From assembly GCA_030562195.1 (NCBI GenBank), contig JAUJPP010000005.1, positions 14,814,826 through 14,878,825 of the forward strand: a DNA stretch of 64,000 nucleotides, written 5' to 3'. The DNA is from Nipponacmea schrenckii (taxonomy: Eukaryota; Mollusca; Gastropoda; Lottiidae). Below, one piece after another: positions 1 to 11,700 of the stretch. Within the stretch, counting starts at the first letter, position 1. The number at the start of each line of letters is the position of its first letter. The position numbers and the translations under genes are program-made. Under the pieces are notes generated by a model. That model was given only the letters and a program-made list of their open reading frames with translations. It made no database searches and was not told the origin of the DNA.

Positions 1-3000
1 AATAAGCCTTCTTCAATCATTATTCCAGTAAACCCAGGTGTGTGAATGGTAGGGAATATCCAGAAAAGATCAATGCCAGCAGATTAGGCCCAGGTAACCT
101 TTTACCCCTTAACTGTTAGCCTAAGTTGTTTAAAATATAGGCTAGTTCTTTCTTGCTATTGCCTAAAGGTTGAAGTATGGAATTTCTTTACCCTCGAACA
201 GTGTGAAAGAAAACAGCTCTAAAGATCTGTCCGAAGATGCGTGTGAACGCCGCACCATTTCTACAGTGTATTATTTGAAATAATAATATGCTTTCACCAA
301 ATAATATAGTGTGTAAATAGAATGGTGCAGTTTGACGTTTCTTAATAAAGAATTTCAGAGACTGCACTTTCCTTTATGTAAACACACAAGCAAAGATTCG
401 TTTGATTACCCAATTTCTGCATCACACCAGTCGAGTAGTTTCTGATTAAACGCCACAGAAAACATTGCTTCATTAAGATAAATAAATATACGATCTGTAA
501 ACTACGTCGGCCAACATGCAAGCACATTTTTACTAACCATTAAGTTATAAGATTTAAGGTGCCCTCATACAATAGTGATTGACTAATTGCAAATAATGAC
601 CAAGAGTTCTGATCGCAACTCACAACTCAGTTCCCATCGAGTTGCTCTCGACACTTATGACTGCTGTTTATTTTCGCAGCTGTTGATCACAATTTTGTGA
701 GGGCCCTTTTAGATACAAGAAGTACAAGTTTTTTTTATAAAGGTTTAGTCTTCGAAATTGATCATATCTACAATCAATATCTGTGACCCAAACAAATGGT
801 TTAGGGCATAAAAATCGATTTAAAGGTATACAATGTGAAGTAATAACGACATTGTCGTGTATTAATGAGATAATTGTTAAAAACAAAATGACGTGATCGG
901 CGATCCTTAACGCACTCGGTGATATCTTTCGACATTTAATGAAGCCATTTATCTTGGAATTTAAGTCCACTAATGGAAGATATTCGCTTAATTACACAAG
1001 AGTAATCAGTTGATTCATTACCGACTTAATCGCACAACAGGCTTGACTTCCATAATTTAAGTTTAGAAAACGAATCTTGATGTGTGCAACTTGTAATCCT
1101 TAAGTTCAGATATAGATTTTTTCTCTTGGGGTTAAATCTACTACATCGAACTATTGTACCGAAAGAACGATGCAACCTATTAAACTCAATGGTATTGTTG
1201 GTTGCGCGTTGTTTTTTTTTCCTCAGAATAAATGCCTTGTTCAAACTATCGATTATGAATCTCCAGATTGAATTTATATTTGAAATCTGTGAACGCGAAC
1301 GTTTATTTAAAAGTACACTGGAAAGTTTTCCTTACCATAAAATCAGTCAATTATACTGGAGAATATTTCTTAAATATAATAATTACCTTCTGAATAATTA
1401 GGAGACAACTACCCGTTACTGGTCCGGACTTAACTTAATGTTAACGTTACTTTTAAATTGGTTTCGTCTTCGGTGTTTTTATTTTATATGGAGTAATGAT
1501 TTCATAAACGTTTTCGACCTGTCTATAAAGGTCGGTATGTGCTGAAGGATTTATTAGTATATGTGATATGCCCAGAGGTGGAACAATTTGGACATATAAC
1601 TCCATATTTATAAATAATATCACTGCACGAAACAATTATAACTTGAGAAACAACCGAAGTCATCGTGTTATCTTGTTGTACATAATGAACTATTTTGCTG
1701 AAAAAGTATGGACTGCATCGAATACAACTTATATCTATGTAACGTTTCGACAGAATATTTCTTTAAACAATAAAGATAACTAAATATTCTTAAAAGACAT
1801 CAACCGCTCAGTTATAAACATACAGTGTAGAAGTTTTATTTGCTACATTGATTATTCCAGTGAAAAAAATCCTATAGCCAAGAGGCATCATTTGTTGATT
1901 TTTTTTTTTTTCTTCAAACTTGTTTTATCCACGAGTCCTGAAATTGGAAAGAAAAAAGAATTGTTAATTAAGAGCGGAGATCCTCGACACAAATCTGAGT
2001 AAAGTAGGATGGAATCGGTCCCCTGAGAAATCATGGTGAAAAATGATTAAATGAGAACTAGTCTTGTGAGAGTAACCACATCATTGCACAAAATAACAAA
2101 TCTCGTAACCTAACGTAACTTCGCGACGTTGCTCAAAAATAGGCAAAGACGAATTTACCTTTCAGTAAAAAAATAGAATCAGGAATACGTTGAACTAAAC
2201 CTTGTAATTGTTGAAATTTTTTTATCTGACTATTTAGAAATATAATATAAAAGTTTTTGTACTTGAGAAAGTGGCTCAATTGACAATCTCCGTCATACCT
2301 TCGTAAATGCCATGTATGCCGTTTTATATAGGCCTATGGCTCTCTTAGAATAATAATCAACTTTCTGGATCATAAAGCTTGAACATTGACTACTGGAAGA
2401 TGCAAAATCGTAAAAGTAGACTAGTTATAAACATATTTTACAAAAGTTGCAGTTTCTTGCAATATAAATCTAGATATTAAACCACGTTACACAATTCTGT
2501 CGAATATGGTATGTTTTTCAGGAACTATAGGTGGAAAATGGATGAGGTTCGAAAGAAAAAAATAAGATTAAATGTCATCATGAACAACCGACTCCAGAGA
2601 TCAATACAAACTACAATCGATCAAGATTAGGAAGAAAATTAGTAGCCTTTTAAACACGTTGATGTGATGGCTAGTGAACTATACTTTTGCTTTTAGTCAT
2701 CTTGCTCAAAATCCCTTCTCGTCAATATCTTTACTAATAAAATCGTTGGGCGTGAAATCAAGGAAATCACTCCAGAGCTATGGAAGTGGATGAACTAGAA
2801 ATATCTAATTCCTGAATTCCCTGTAGTAATTCCACACACAATTCTCCTGCATTTCATTATCATGTCCATGATAAGTTAGTGTGGCTGTATCAATTCCGAT
2901 TTATAAAAATGCTAAATGGTGCTACATACTTCGCAAAAACTACTCTCCTTTTTTTGGTTACAGTGTAGAATCTTATCTCTGAATTATCCATCGGGACGTA

Positions 3001-3530
3001 AGGCTTTGTGACAATATTCTTTATAAAATACTAGTACTAACCGAATAATAGTGATGACATTTCAATCGATCATTTTTCTAAAGACTTTCTTTATATATGA
3101 TGAAGTAGAGTATTTCGTATTAAGATCTTAATATTCTAACTAACAACTGATAACCTCTTTAGTGTTCACAATCTGATTTTATAAGTCCCAGCTACTCACA
3201 CTGAGACTGTTTCCACTTCATATTCTGTAGTGGAATAAATACTGGCCAATAGAAGGTACCAGTGTGAGCAAGTTATGAGGATATATGTTTGGGGGATTAG
3301 GGTGTGTAAATTGCAGTGCAATATTACGAAAGCACGGGCACAGTTCAAAGAGCGAAATTTCATAAAAAGTGTTAGGTGTGAAATTAGTAATTAAGAATTG
3401 GTGTAGATTTCTTTTTCTTGGTGTTCCTCGTTTTCTGAAAATTCTTTAGAAGAGAATACATCCACTAAGGGATAAATTTGATTAAATATCAAAATAAGAT
3501 AATTGAGCACCTGGAAGATAAACAAAGTTT
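1..3530. other. AT-rich non-coding sequence, no gene recognised
   Basis: I see no convincing exon, RNA gene or complete mobile element here. The open frames present are short, lack family motifs and resemble random AT-rich sequence. There are short T tracts (for example near 1900). If the mGluR gene at 16016 has 5' exons inside this window they would have to be here or in 4-8.3 kb, but none of the conserved ligand-binding-domain peptides was recognised. Confidence 0.5.
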
Positions 3531-3533
3531 ATA

Positions 3534-3962
3534 TTAATTAATCATGGGCAATCTACCACGGACCAAGATATCATTTAAGTTTTTGTTTCTTGTATATGCT
3601 ATAACTAAGTTGATTGTAAAAACTGTAGGGTACATATCTTGTAGTTTTTGGTAGTATTTCTTAATAATTCTGGGAATCTGACTTGTAGTGCTGTTATATA
3701 GGATGACAAAAGCTATGATGGAATAACCAAATTGGATGTTCATACCATGTGGTTGTTTGGTTTGCAGTTTATTTATCCAAAAGTTTTCACGAATGAGTCG
3801 AATATTTTTTGTATTGACGTCAGGTTCCTCGTTTATTTTTTCAATTGGCATAATTTTTAAATCAGAAAGGTTGTGACCTGGTTGATTAAAGTGACGAGCT
3901 ACTGTTTTATCTAGTTTATTTAATGTTTGGATTAGCCACATTTTCAATAGGTGTTTTTTTTT
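3534..3962 (-). pseudogene. C-terminal fragment of a Penelope-like retroelement (GIY-YIG-type region)
   Basis: An open frame of about 140 codons on the minus strand carries the pattern H-F-N-x-P-G-H, then S-D-L-K-I-M-P-I-E, then R-L-I-R-E-N-F-W-I-N-K-L-Q-T-K-x-P-x-G-M-N. That order is typical of the GIY-YIG-like endonuclease tail at the end of Penelope-like retroelement proteins. Only this tail survives: the frame is closed upstream by a stop at 3963-3965, and no reverse-transcriptase core is seen on its 5' side. It is best read as a 5'-truncated, inactive copy. The family call rests on remembered motif spacing; an unrelated reverse-transcriptase ORF end is the main alternative. Confidence 0.55.
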
Positions 3963-3965
3963 TTA

Positions 3966-6895
3966 ATCGGATTAAAAATTAAATGTTAAAAGTTATCTTG
4001 TATATACATGATTCAGTCTTGTTAGTTTCGTGCATGTTCGTTTTTAAGCTTTGCCTGTCATAGCTGATGTGTCTCAGTTTGCGCTATTTCATATTCTAAC
4101 ACTTATAAACGAGCTTTATAGTTACTATATAATTAATTGCACACAAAATTGTTTGTTTCATTTGGTAATGATTGACTAAATATCCAAAGCTTATGTTGGG
4201 TTAATATTCGCTAGATTTGTAGGATACGGGAGTTGTGTAAATGATGAAAAGGAATTGTTATGGTGTAATAAAAGTACTGATTAAAACGTCATAAATAAAG
4301 GACTAAATAAAATATAATCACACTTTATGCCCTCTCAGACTTACTAATTAAGAATTAGACTAACACAGGAAATAAATCAATAGCAATGTTAAATTCACGA
4401 TGCTCCTCGCCGTCTTTAATGTACTTACATGGAATAAGTTGTGAAAATGGATTCAAGGGTCCATTCACTAACGCACTGGACATGGTATCATAAATTTTCC
4501 TAGACTTGATTGAGCATTCGAAACTTATTTTAACTGAGTGTTTCAATTAATTTCCCATCAAAAAGATACTTAATACACGCATTGATATAATTATTTAATA
4601 AGAATGTATGACTTTACCCATCATCAGTAGCCCATTATTTGCAGACGAGTATAACTCCATTCATTCATGTCAGTTTTTCATTTATTTTCAAATTCAATGC
4701 ATCTTCCAAGCCGGATTTCCAAATTGCTAATGCAATATTTGTTCCATCCATCCTGGAGAACAAACACCTCTCATCCAACCAATCTGTTTTGTTTAAACTT
4801 ATCAACATAGCTCACTTCTACCTTGAAAAACAGAAATTAAACTTATCCCAGCTCTGAATTTTTTACCGTAAATTCACAACAGCACTGGTGAACTGTAGTA
4901 CTGAACCAAGCTTAATTGTGATTTCAAATTATTGGACTGTTATAAAAGTAAGTTATTAGTTTTTCTGGAGGCCATCACTTCTCTGGATATTAAGAAGATG
5001 AAAATAAGAATAATGCCCAGAGACATGACGGTCAACGTTAATAACGAGCATCTCGTCTCAAGTCGGTATTGACTTAATCAACGACATGATGACACCGACA
5101 CAAAAACTACCCTTAGGTCAATAAGTCGTTAATCCCGGGCTTTCATTCCATCGCCTATCTGATTGGTCGATTTCATCCCTTTTCTTCATCTTCATATACA
5201 AATATTGTTCTTACAGACGTATTGATGTACTTCACAATTTCAAATAATCTTATTTTCTATATTTTCTAGTGGCATTATATCAACACAAACTAGTTTGTTA
5301 GTCATGTCGTGCAAACGAGCACATGTTTTCTTCTCAAATATATTCGAGATCATGTTCTGTTCATAGACAATGCTTTTTCATGAAACACCTTTTTTTTCTA
5401 TCCTATTTTTGCAAGAGATTGATCAAGGCGTTTTAATTTTCCGTAAGAATTCTAGTCATTAGTAATCAAATAATGATACAAAAGTATTTAATTCCTGAAA
5501 AATCACAGAAAGGCATACAATTGCGTATTTGAAATAATCAAATGGAAATCCACAATCTTCGGATTCTGATATATTAGAAAAGAATACTAGTTCCCACAAA
5601 ATATTAATATTTTGATAGTGACTTACGTAATACGTATAGTAAATAGTACATAGTGATGCCCAGTGTTTAATCCAGATAAAAGTTTCATAACAGTGTCCCC
5701 GTGAAGTATGTCACTGATATGGAAAGAGCGTCTAGTCAGTCATATGGGACATTTAAGTGAGGCTTCGTGTGCTACAAGCTGTGCCCTCCAAATATCCAGT
5801 TGGAAATCGCAAATACAGTAGGCTAGTGACGCTGTCCGGGCAAAATTTTCGTCATTTCACATTGTCCGTCTTCATTAGCCTATAACTGTAAGGTTCAGAA
5901 GAGTAAAACGTAAATCTCCATTCATTTCATTTTTCCAATAGCTGGGAATATAGTATGTCCCTTATAACACAAAGCCTCTTCTTTTTGAGATTGCTCATCA
6001 CATTACGAGAGAATTTGCCTATAGCACTTTTCGTTAGCTCTATATCGTTTTATAGTATTGAAAGAAGCTGCTCATATTACACACTCTTACTCGTTTTGTT
6101 ACAGCCTAAATGTTTAAGATCTTCATCACTGACATAATGAAATCTGGTAGAAAAATATGAAAGTATTATCTCAATATCTATGCTAGGATTAAACCCAGAA
6201 CATCTGGGTTACTAGTAAATCTCCTGCAGTCTAATCTCATTGTTACAGAGAGTGTTTAAAATACGACTTGTTCTATGAAACTCATTTAGAACTGATAATT
6301 GTCTATAATCCAACACCATCTTTAATGTAATTTATTTCATTTCATCTTTAAGTGTTTTTGTCTGGGTTCACAGTTTACAAAAGCATGGTAATCTATAAAA
6401 TTGTTCGCAGCAATATGTGTTTCGAAATCATATGATCTGATCTTTAAAGTAACAGGTTCGATAATATCCGGGATTGATTTCTCATTTTCAACTGCAGTAA
6501 GCTTCGTTTAATACATGTTTTCATTCTTTGGATGCATTAGAAAGGTGTTTTCAATTTTCGTGATAGAAAAAATTTGGTCACAATATTGTGGAAGTTCATA
6601 TCCTCAGTAATATTATTAGATTCTGCAGTGATATATATTGATATATTGGTGTCATGGAATTTATTTATCTTATTGATTTTTATTTTGCCACGAGTAAATA
6701 AAATCAAACATAAAATACTATTTACAATCACTTATATTACATGTTAACTTTCAATAGTTGTTATGGTAATGAACAAGTTAGGCTTTTGTTCGGTGTAATA
6801 ACATAGCCCATTCTCTTGGGATGCAGAAAGCGACATATAGACTAGCCAAATATGATTTATAATTGTTTACATTGATAGGTTTTCTGAAATATTTT
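3966..6895. other. Intergenic or intronic AT-rich sequence
   Basis: No gene, RNA or clear mobile element recognised. All open frames are short and without motif content. Confidence 0.45.
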
Positions 6896-6897
6896 TG

Positions 6898-8350
6898 TGT
6901 TGGAGAAGTACCTACTGCTATCGAAACCAGCGGTTGCCTAGCAAGATACGCCCACTTTAAAATATATTTTCTGTTTGAACTCAGGATGAAACTCTAACAT
7001 TATTTAGGTCTAATCCAAGTTCTCATCATCATAAATGTTCACACAAAATTTCATTCATATCAGATGAAACCTAGTATTGCATTTACAAGCTAATTTTCGT
7101 GTGTTTGGACTAAGTCAAGGGCAACAATTCAAATATAGTTCATCGAAAAATAGTCACTATCAAACTTTTTCAAGATCTCATCAATAAAAATTATCACATC
7201 AAATTTCATTCAAATCAAATGGAAATTGTAATCTCTATCGCGTTCAGAAGCCAATTTTGACGCGTTTTGACTAAGTCAAGTGCAATAACTCAAAACCGTT
7301 TATCGAAAAATCAAACATGTCCGAGATCTCAAGAATACAAATGATCAGAGCAAGTTTCATTAAAATCCGATGAAAACTGTAGTCTCTATCGCGTTCAGAA
7401 GCCAATTTTGACGCGTTTTGACTAAGTCAACTGCAATAACGCAAAAACCGTTCATTGAAAAATCGCCATTTTCGAACTTTTCCGAGATCTCACCAATATA
7501 AATGATCACAGCAAGTTTCATTCAAATCCGATGAAAACTGAAAACTCTATTGCGTTCACAAGCCAATTTTGACGCGTTTTTACTAAGTCAAGTGCAATGA
7601 CTCAAAAACCGTTCATCGAAAAATCGCCAATTTCGAACTTGTCCGAGATCTCATCAATATAAATGATCACAGGAATTTCCATTTAAATCCGATAAAAACT
7701 GTAGTCTATCGCGTTCACAAGCAAGTGTGGACAGACCGACGGACGGAGGTGTCGATAATATGCGACCACATTATAATGTAGGTGTATAAAAATGAAATTA
7801 ATGGAGGTTCAGGTCTAACTTTTCTGCATCGTTTGAGCTTAAGAAGACTGACAACGCCATGTAGTGTGCAATGATGGAAAAGTTGCCAGGACAGCGGAAT
7901 AGGAATTCTCTTCACTACCTCGGTGCTTTATATCCGTCTCTCCGACCTACAGACTAGGGCAAACTGCAAAGGCCTTTAACACATAAACATACAAGAGTGC
8001 CTTTTTGACTAGTACGAGAACACAAAGTTCATGTTACTAGAATATTTTGCATTCATCAACGTAAATAGTAAGTAATTTGAGCTCGAGGAAGTAAAACAAA
8101 ATAAATATGAAATAAATGCATATAGTATAATGTAATATGTCTAAAAGAATACGTTAAAGGTAATATCATTTTATGAGACATATTAATTACATTTTTTTCA
8201 AAGCCCTTAACTATTATATAATTGTAAATATTTCTTCAATATTATTTTCATTTATCCAATATTTAAAAGTAATAGCAATAAAATTTTCTTAAGTGCAACT
8301 TATAAAAAAGTATAATATTGTGCCCACTTTACCTATTTATTGATGGATGA
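6898..8350. repeat. Dispersed repeat, copy 1, with expanded internal tandem core
   Basis: The left edge (near 6900, TTGGAGAAGTACCT) and the right part (7785-8340) align with a second copy at about 18390-19060. In this copy the middle (about 7080-7735) is a degenerate tandem array with a period of about 150-160 bp. The recurring core GCCAATTTTGACGCGTTTT occurs near 7250, 7401 and 7562, with diverged copies near 7089 and 7719. The array ends in ACAGACCGACGGACGG, an ending shared with other ~140 bp tandem repeats in this window. The right part has recognisable anchors such as GACTGACAACGCCAT and TGACTAGTACGAGAACACA. No protein is encoded. The nature of the family (MITE, SINE-like or solo fragment) is unresolved. 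Confidence 0.7.
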
Positions 8351-8512
8351 TAGTGTTTTGTGGGGTTTGCTGGTGTTTCGTTTAAATGTAATAAAGAGGC
8401 TATCTATATTCATATGCCTACAAATTTGGGCGTATATTGTAATCGGCCTGTCGGTCCACATTTCGATTTACTCACTCTACAGACTATTTACAATATTATT
8501 TATTTCTTTATT

Positions 8513-8726
8513 ACGTATTTCGACTTTGGCGAAAACGTATTGTAATCGTTCGGATTATTACGTATTTCGACTTTGGCGAAAACGTATTGTAATCGTTCGG
8601 ATTATTTTATTTTTTTTTTTTACGTATTTCGACTTTGGCGAAAACGTATTGTAATCGTTCGGATTATTTTATTACGTATTTCGACTTTGGCGAAAACGTA
8701 TTGTAATCGTTCGGATTATTTTATTT
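8513..8726 (+). repeat. Four copies of a ~50 bp 5'-terminal module of the 1.08 kb element
   Basis: A module starting ACGTATTTCGACTTTGGCG and ending in TCGTTCGGATTATTTT occurs at 8513, 8560, 8622 and 8674 (spacings 47, 62 and 52 bp). Each contains a small near-palindrome (ACGTATTTCG facing CGAAAACGT). The same module, once, forms the far end of the lone inverted copy at 28784-28838, so it belongs to the element and is not local host sequence. It is followed by a T tract and then the first 1.08 kb unit. The multiplication of the 5' end while the later units lack it is unusual. Confidence 0.85.
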
Positions 8727-11700
8727 TTTTTTTTTTTTTTTTTTTTGTAATTCTTGGATGAGTTTGCAGACAAACTGGTAAAAGGTGCAGAAATTCTAAA
8801 TCTACAGTTGATCTTAGAATGATTTCTATTATCAAATAAAACAAAACCGGAAGTTCTATCTCTGACAGGAAGTGAGAACCGGAAGTTCAGGTTTTTTTGC
8901 TTTAGCAAGTTTATTTTCAGTTCGATTTTGACCGGATTTTCAGATTTGAAAACTTCAATGTATTTGTCAACTAACAATTATAGGTTTTATGCAATTAGGT
9001 TAAATATTTTACCCACGATTTGCAATTCAATATTCAAGGGTCATCGGCAAAAATTTCAGACCGTGATTTCTCCTTTAATATAAATGGTAAAATTTTTAAA
9101 CTTTACCAGTTGATAGGCGATATGTTTATAATTTTTGAAAAAATGTGAAAAAAAAATTCCACTTCCGGTTTAGCCTCAAATGACGTAATTACGTAACTTC
9201 CGGTCTATAACTGCTAGGTGAAAAGTGAAAACTGTTTTATAAATAACTTGTCAATAGTAATTGATTTGACCTAAATAATTAGGTCAAGCTGCCATATCGG
9301 CCGCCATTTTGAATTTTCGTTACAATTCTTAAATCCGAAATTCAGACACTACTGATAGACCGATTTTGATGAAATTTAGCACATAGATACAATGGAACAT
9401 TATCTACCTTTTCTTGGAGACCGATTTTCAAATTTCGTATTTTCTTTCGAATTATTTAAATTTCGATTTTTTCAAAATTAGGTCACTTTAACGGGTACGG
9501 AAGGTGTGACCCACTTAATCTATGACCTTGAAAATTAGGTCAAATAATATTCAATATATTGTCTAAGAGTAGATATTTTTTAATTTGGCTTACTTAAAAA
9601 ATTCATAGAGATAAGTGTACTTAAATACAGCAAAAATTGATAATTTTCATATTTTCGCCATCATTAACCGTTACGGAAGGTGTGACCTAATTATTTTATG
9701 ACTTTGAAAACTAGGTCAAATGATATTCAATATATTGTCTAGATGTAGGTAATTGCAACTTTAGCCTATATAATATTTTAAGGCTCTCGAAATACGTTCA
9801 TAATTGTAAGCAATTCTAGTTTTATTTTTTTTTTTTTTTGTAATTCTTGGATGAGTTTGCAGACAAACTGGTAAAAGGTGCAGAAATTCTAAATCTACAG
9901 TTGATCTTAGAATGATTTCAATTATCAAATAAAACAAAACCGGAAGTTCTATCTCTGACAGGAAGTGAGAACCGGAAGTTCAGGTTTTTTTGCTTTAGCA
10001 AGTTTATTTTCAGTTCGATTTTGACCGGATTTTCAGATTTGAAAACTTCAATGTATTTGTCAACTAACAATTATAGGTTTTATGCAATTAGGTTAAATAT
10101 TTTACCCACGATTTGCAATTCAATATTCAAGGGTCATCGGCAAAAATTTCAGACCGTGATTTCTCCTTTAATATAATTGGTAAAATTTTGAAACTTTACC
10201 AGTTGATAGGCGATATGTTTATAATTTTTGAAAAAATGTGAAAGAAAAATTCCACTTCCGGTTTAGCCTCAAATGACGTATTTACGTAACTTCCGGTCTA
10301 TAACTGCTAGGTGAAAAGTGAAAACTGTTTTATAAATAACTTGTCAATAGTAATTGATTTGACCTAAATAATTAGGTCAAGCTGCCATATCGGCCGCCAT
10401 TTTGAATTTTCGTTACAATTCTTAAATCCGAAATTCAGACACTACTGATAGACCGATTTTGATGAAATTTAGCACATAGATACAATGGATCATTATCTAG
10501 CTTTTCTTGGAGACCGATTTTCAAATTTCGTATTTTCTTTCGAATTATTTAAATTTCGATTTTTTCAAAATTAGGTCACTTTAACGGGTACGGAAGGTGT
10601 GACCCACTTAATCTATGACCTTGAAAATGAGGTCAAATAATATTCAATATATTGTCTACGAGTAGATATTTTTTAATTTGGCTTACTTAAAAAATTCATA
10701 GAGATAAGTGTACTTAAATACAGCAAAAATTGATAATTTTCATATTTTCGCCATTATTAACCGTTACGGAAGGTGTGACCTAATTATTTTATGACTTTGA
10801 AAACTAGGTAAAATGATATTCAATATATTGTTTTTTTAAAAATTTAGCCTACAAAATATTTTAAGGCTCTCGAAATACGTTCATAATTGTAAGCAATTCT
10901 AGTTTTTTTTTGTAATTCTTGGATGAGTTTGCAGACAAACTGGTAAAAGGTGCAGAAATTCTAAATCTACAGTTGATCTTAGAATGATTTCAATTATCAA
11001 ATAAAACAAAACCGGAAGTTCTATCTCTGACAGGAAGTGAGAACCGGAAGTTCAGGTTTTTTTGCTTTAGCAAGTTTATTTTCAGTTCGATTTTGACCGG
11101 ATTTTCAGATTTGAAAACTTCAATGTATTTGTCAACTAACAATTATAGGTTTTATGCAATTAGGTTAAATATTTTACCCACGATTTGCAATTCAATATTC
11201 AAGGGTCATCGGCAAAAATTTCAGACCGTGATTTCTCCTTTAATATAATTGGTAAAATTTTGAAACTTTACCAGTTGATAGGCGATATGTTTATAATTTT
11301 TGAAAAAATGTGAAAGAAAAAATTCCACTTCCGGTTTAGCCTCAAATGACGTATTTACGTAACTTCCGGTCTATAACTGCTAGGTGAAAAGTGAAAACTG
11401 TTTTATAAATAACTTGTCAATAGTAATTGATTTGACCTAAATAATTAGGTCAAGCTGCCATATCGGCCGCCATTTTGAATTTTCGTTACAATTCTTAAAT
11501 CCGAAATTCAGACACTACTGATAGACCGATTTTGATGAAATTTAGCACATAGATACAATGGATCATTATCTAGCTTTTCTTGGAGACCGATTTTCAAATT
11601 TCGTATTTTCTTTCGAATTATTTAAATTTCGATTTTTTCAAAATTAGGTCACTTTAACGGGTACGGAAGGTGTGACCCACTTAATCTATGACCTTGAAAA

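Noticed and set aside
8340..8761. Overlapping + strand frames rich in Phe, Ile and Leu
   Set aside because: They translate the repeated 5' modules and T tracts of the rolling-circle element.
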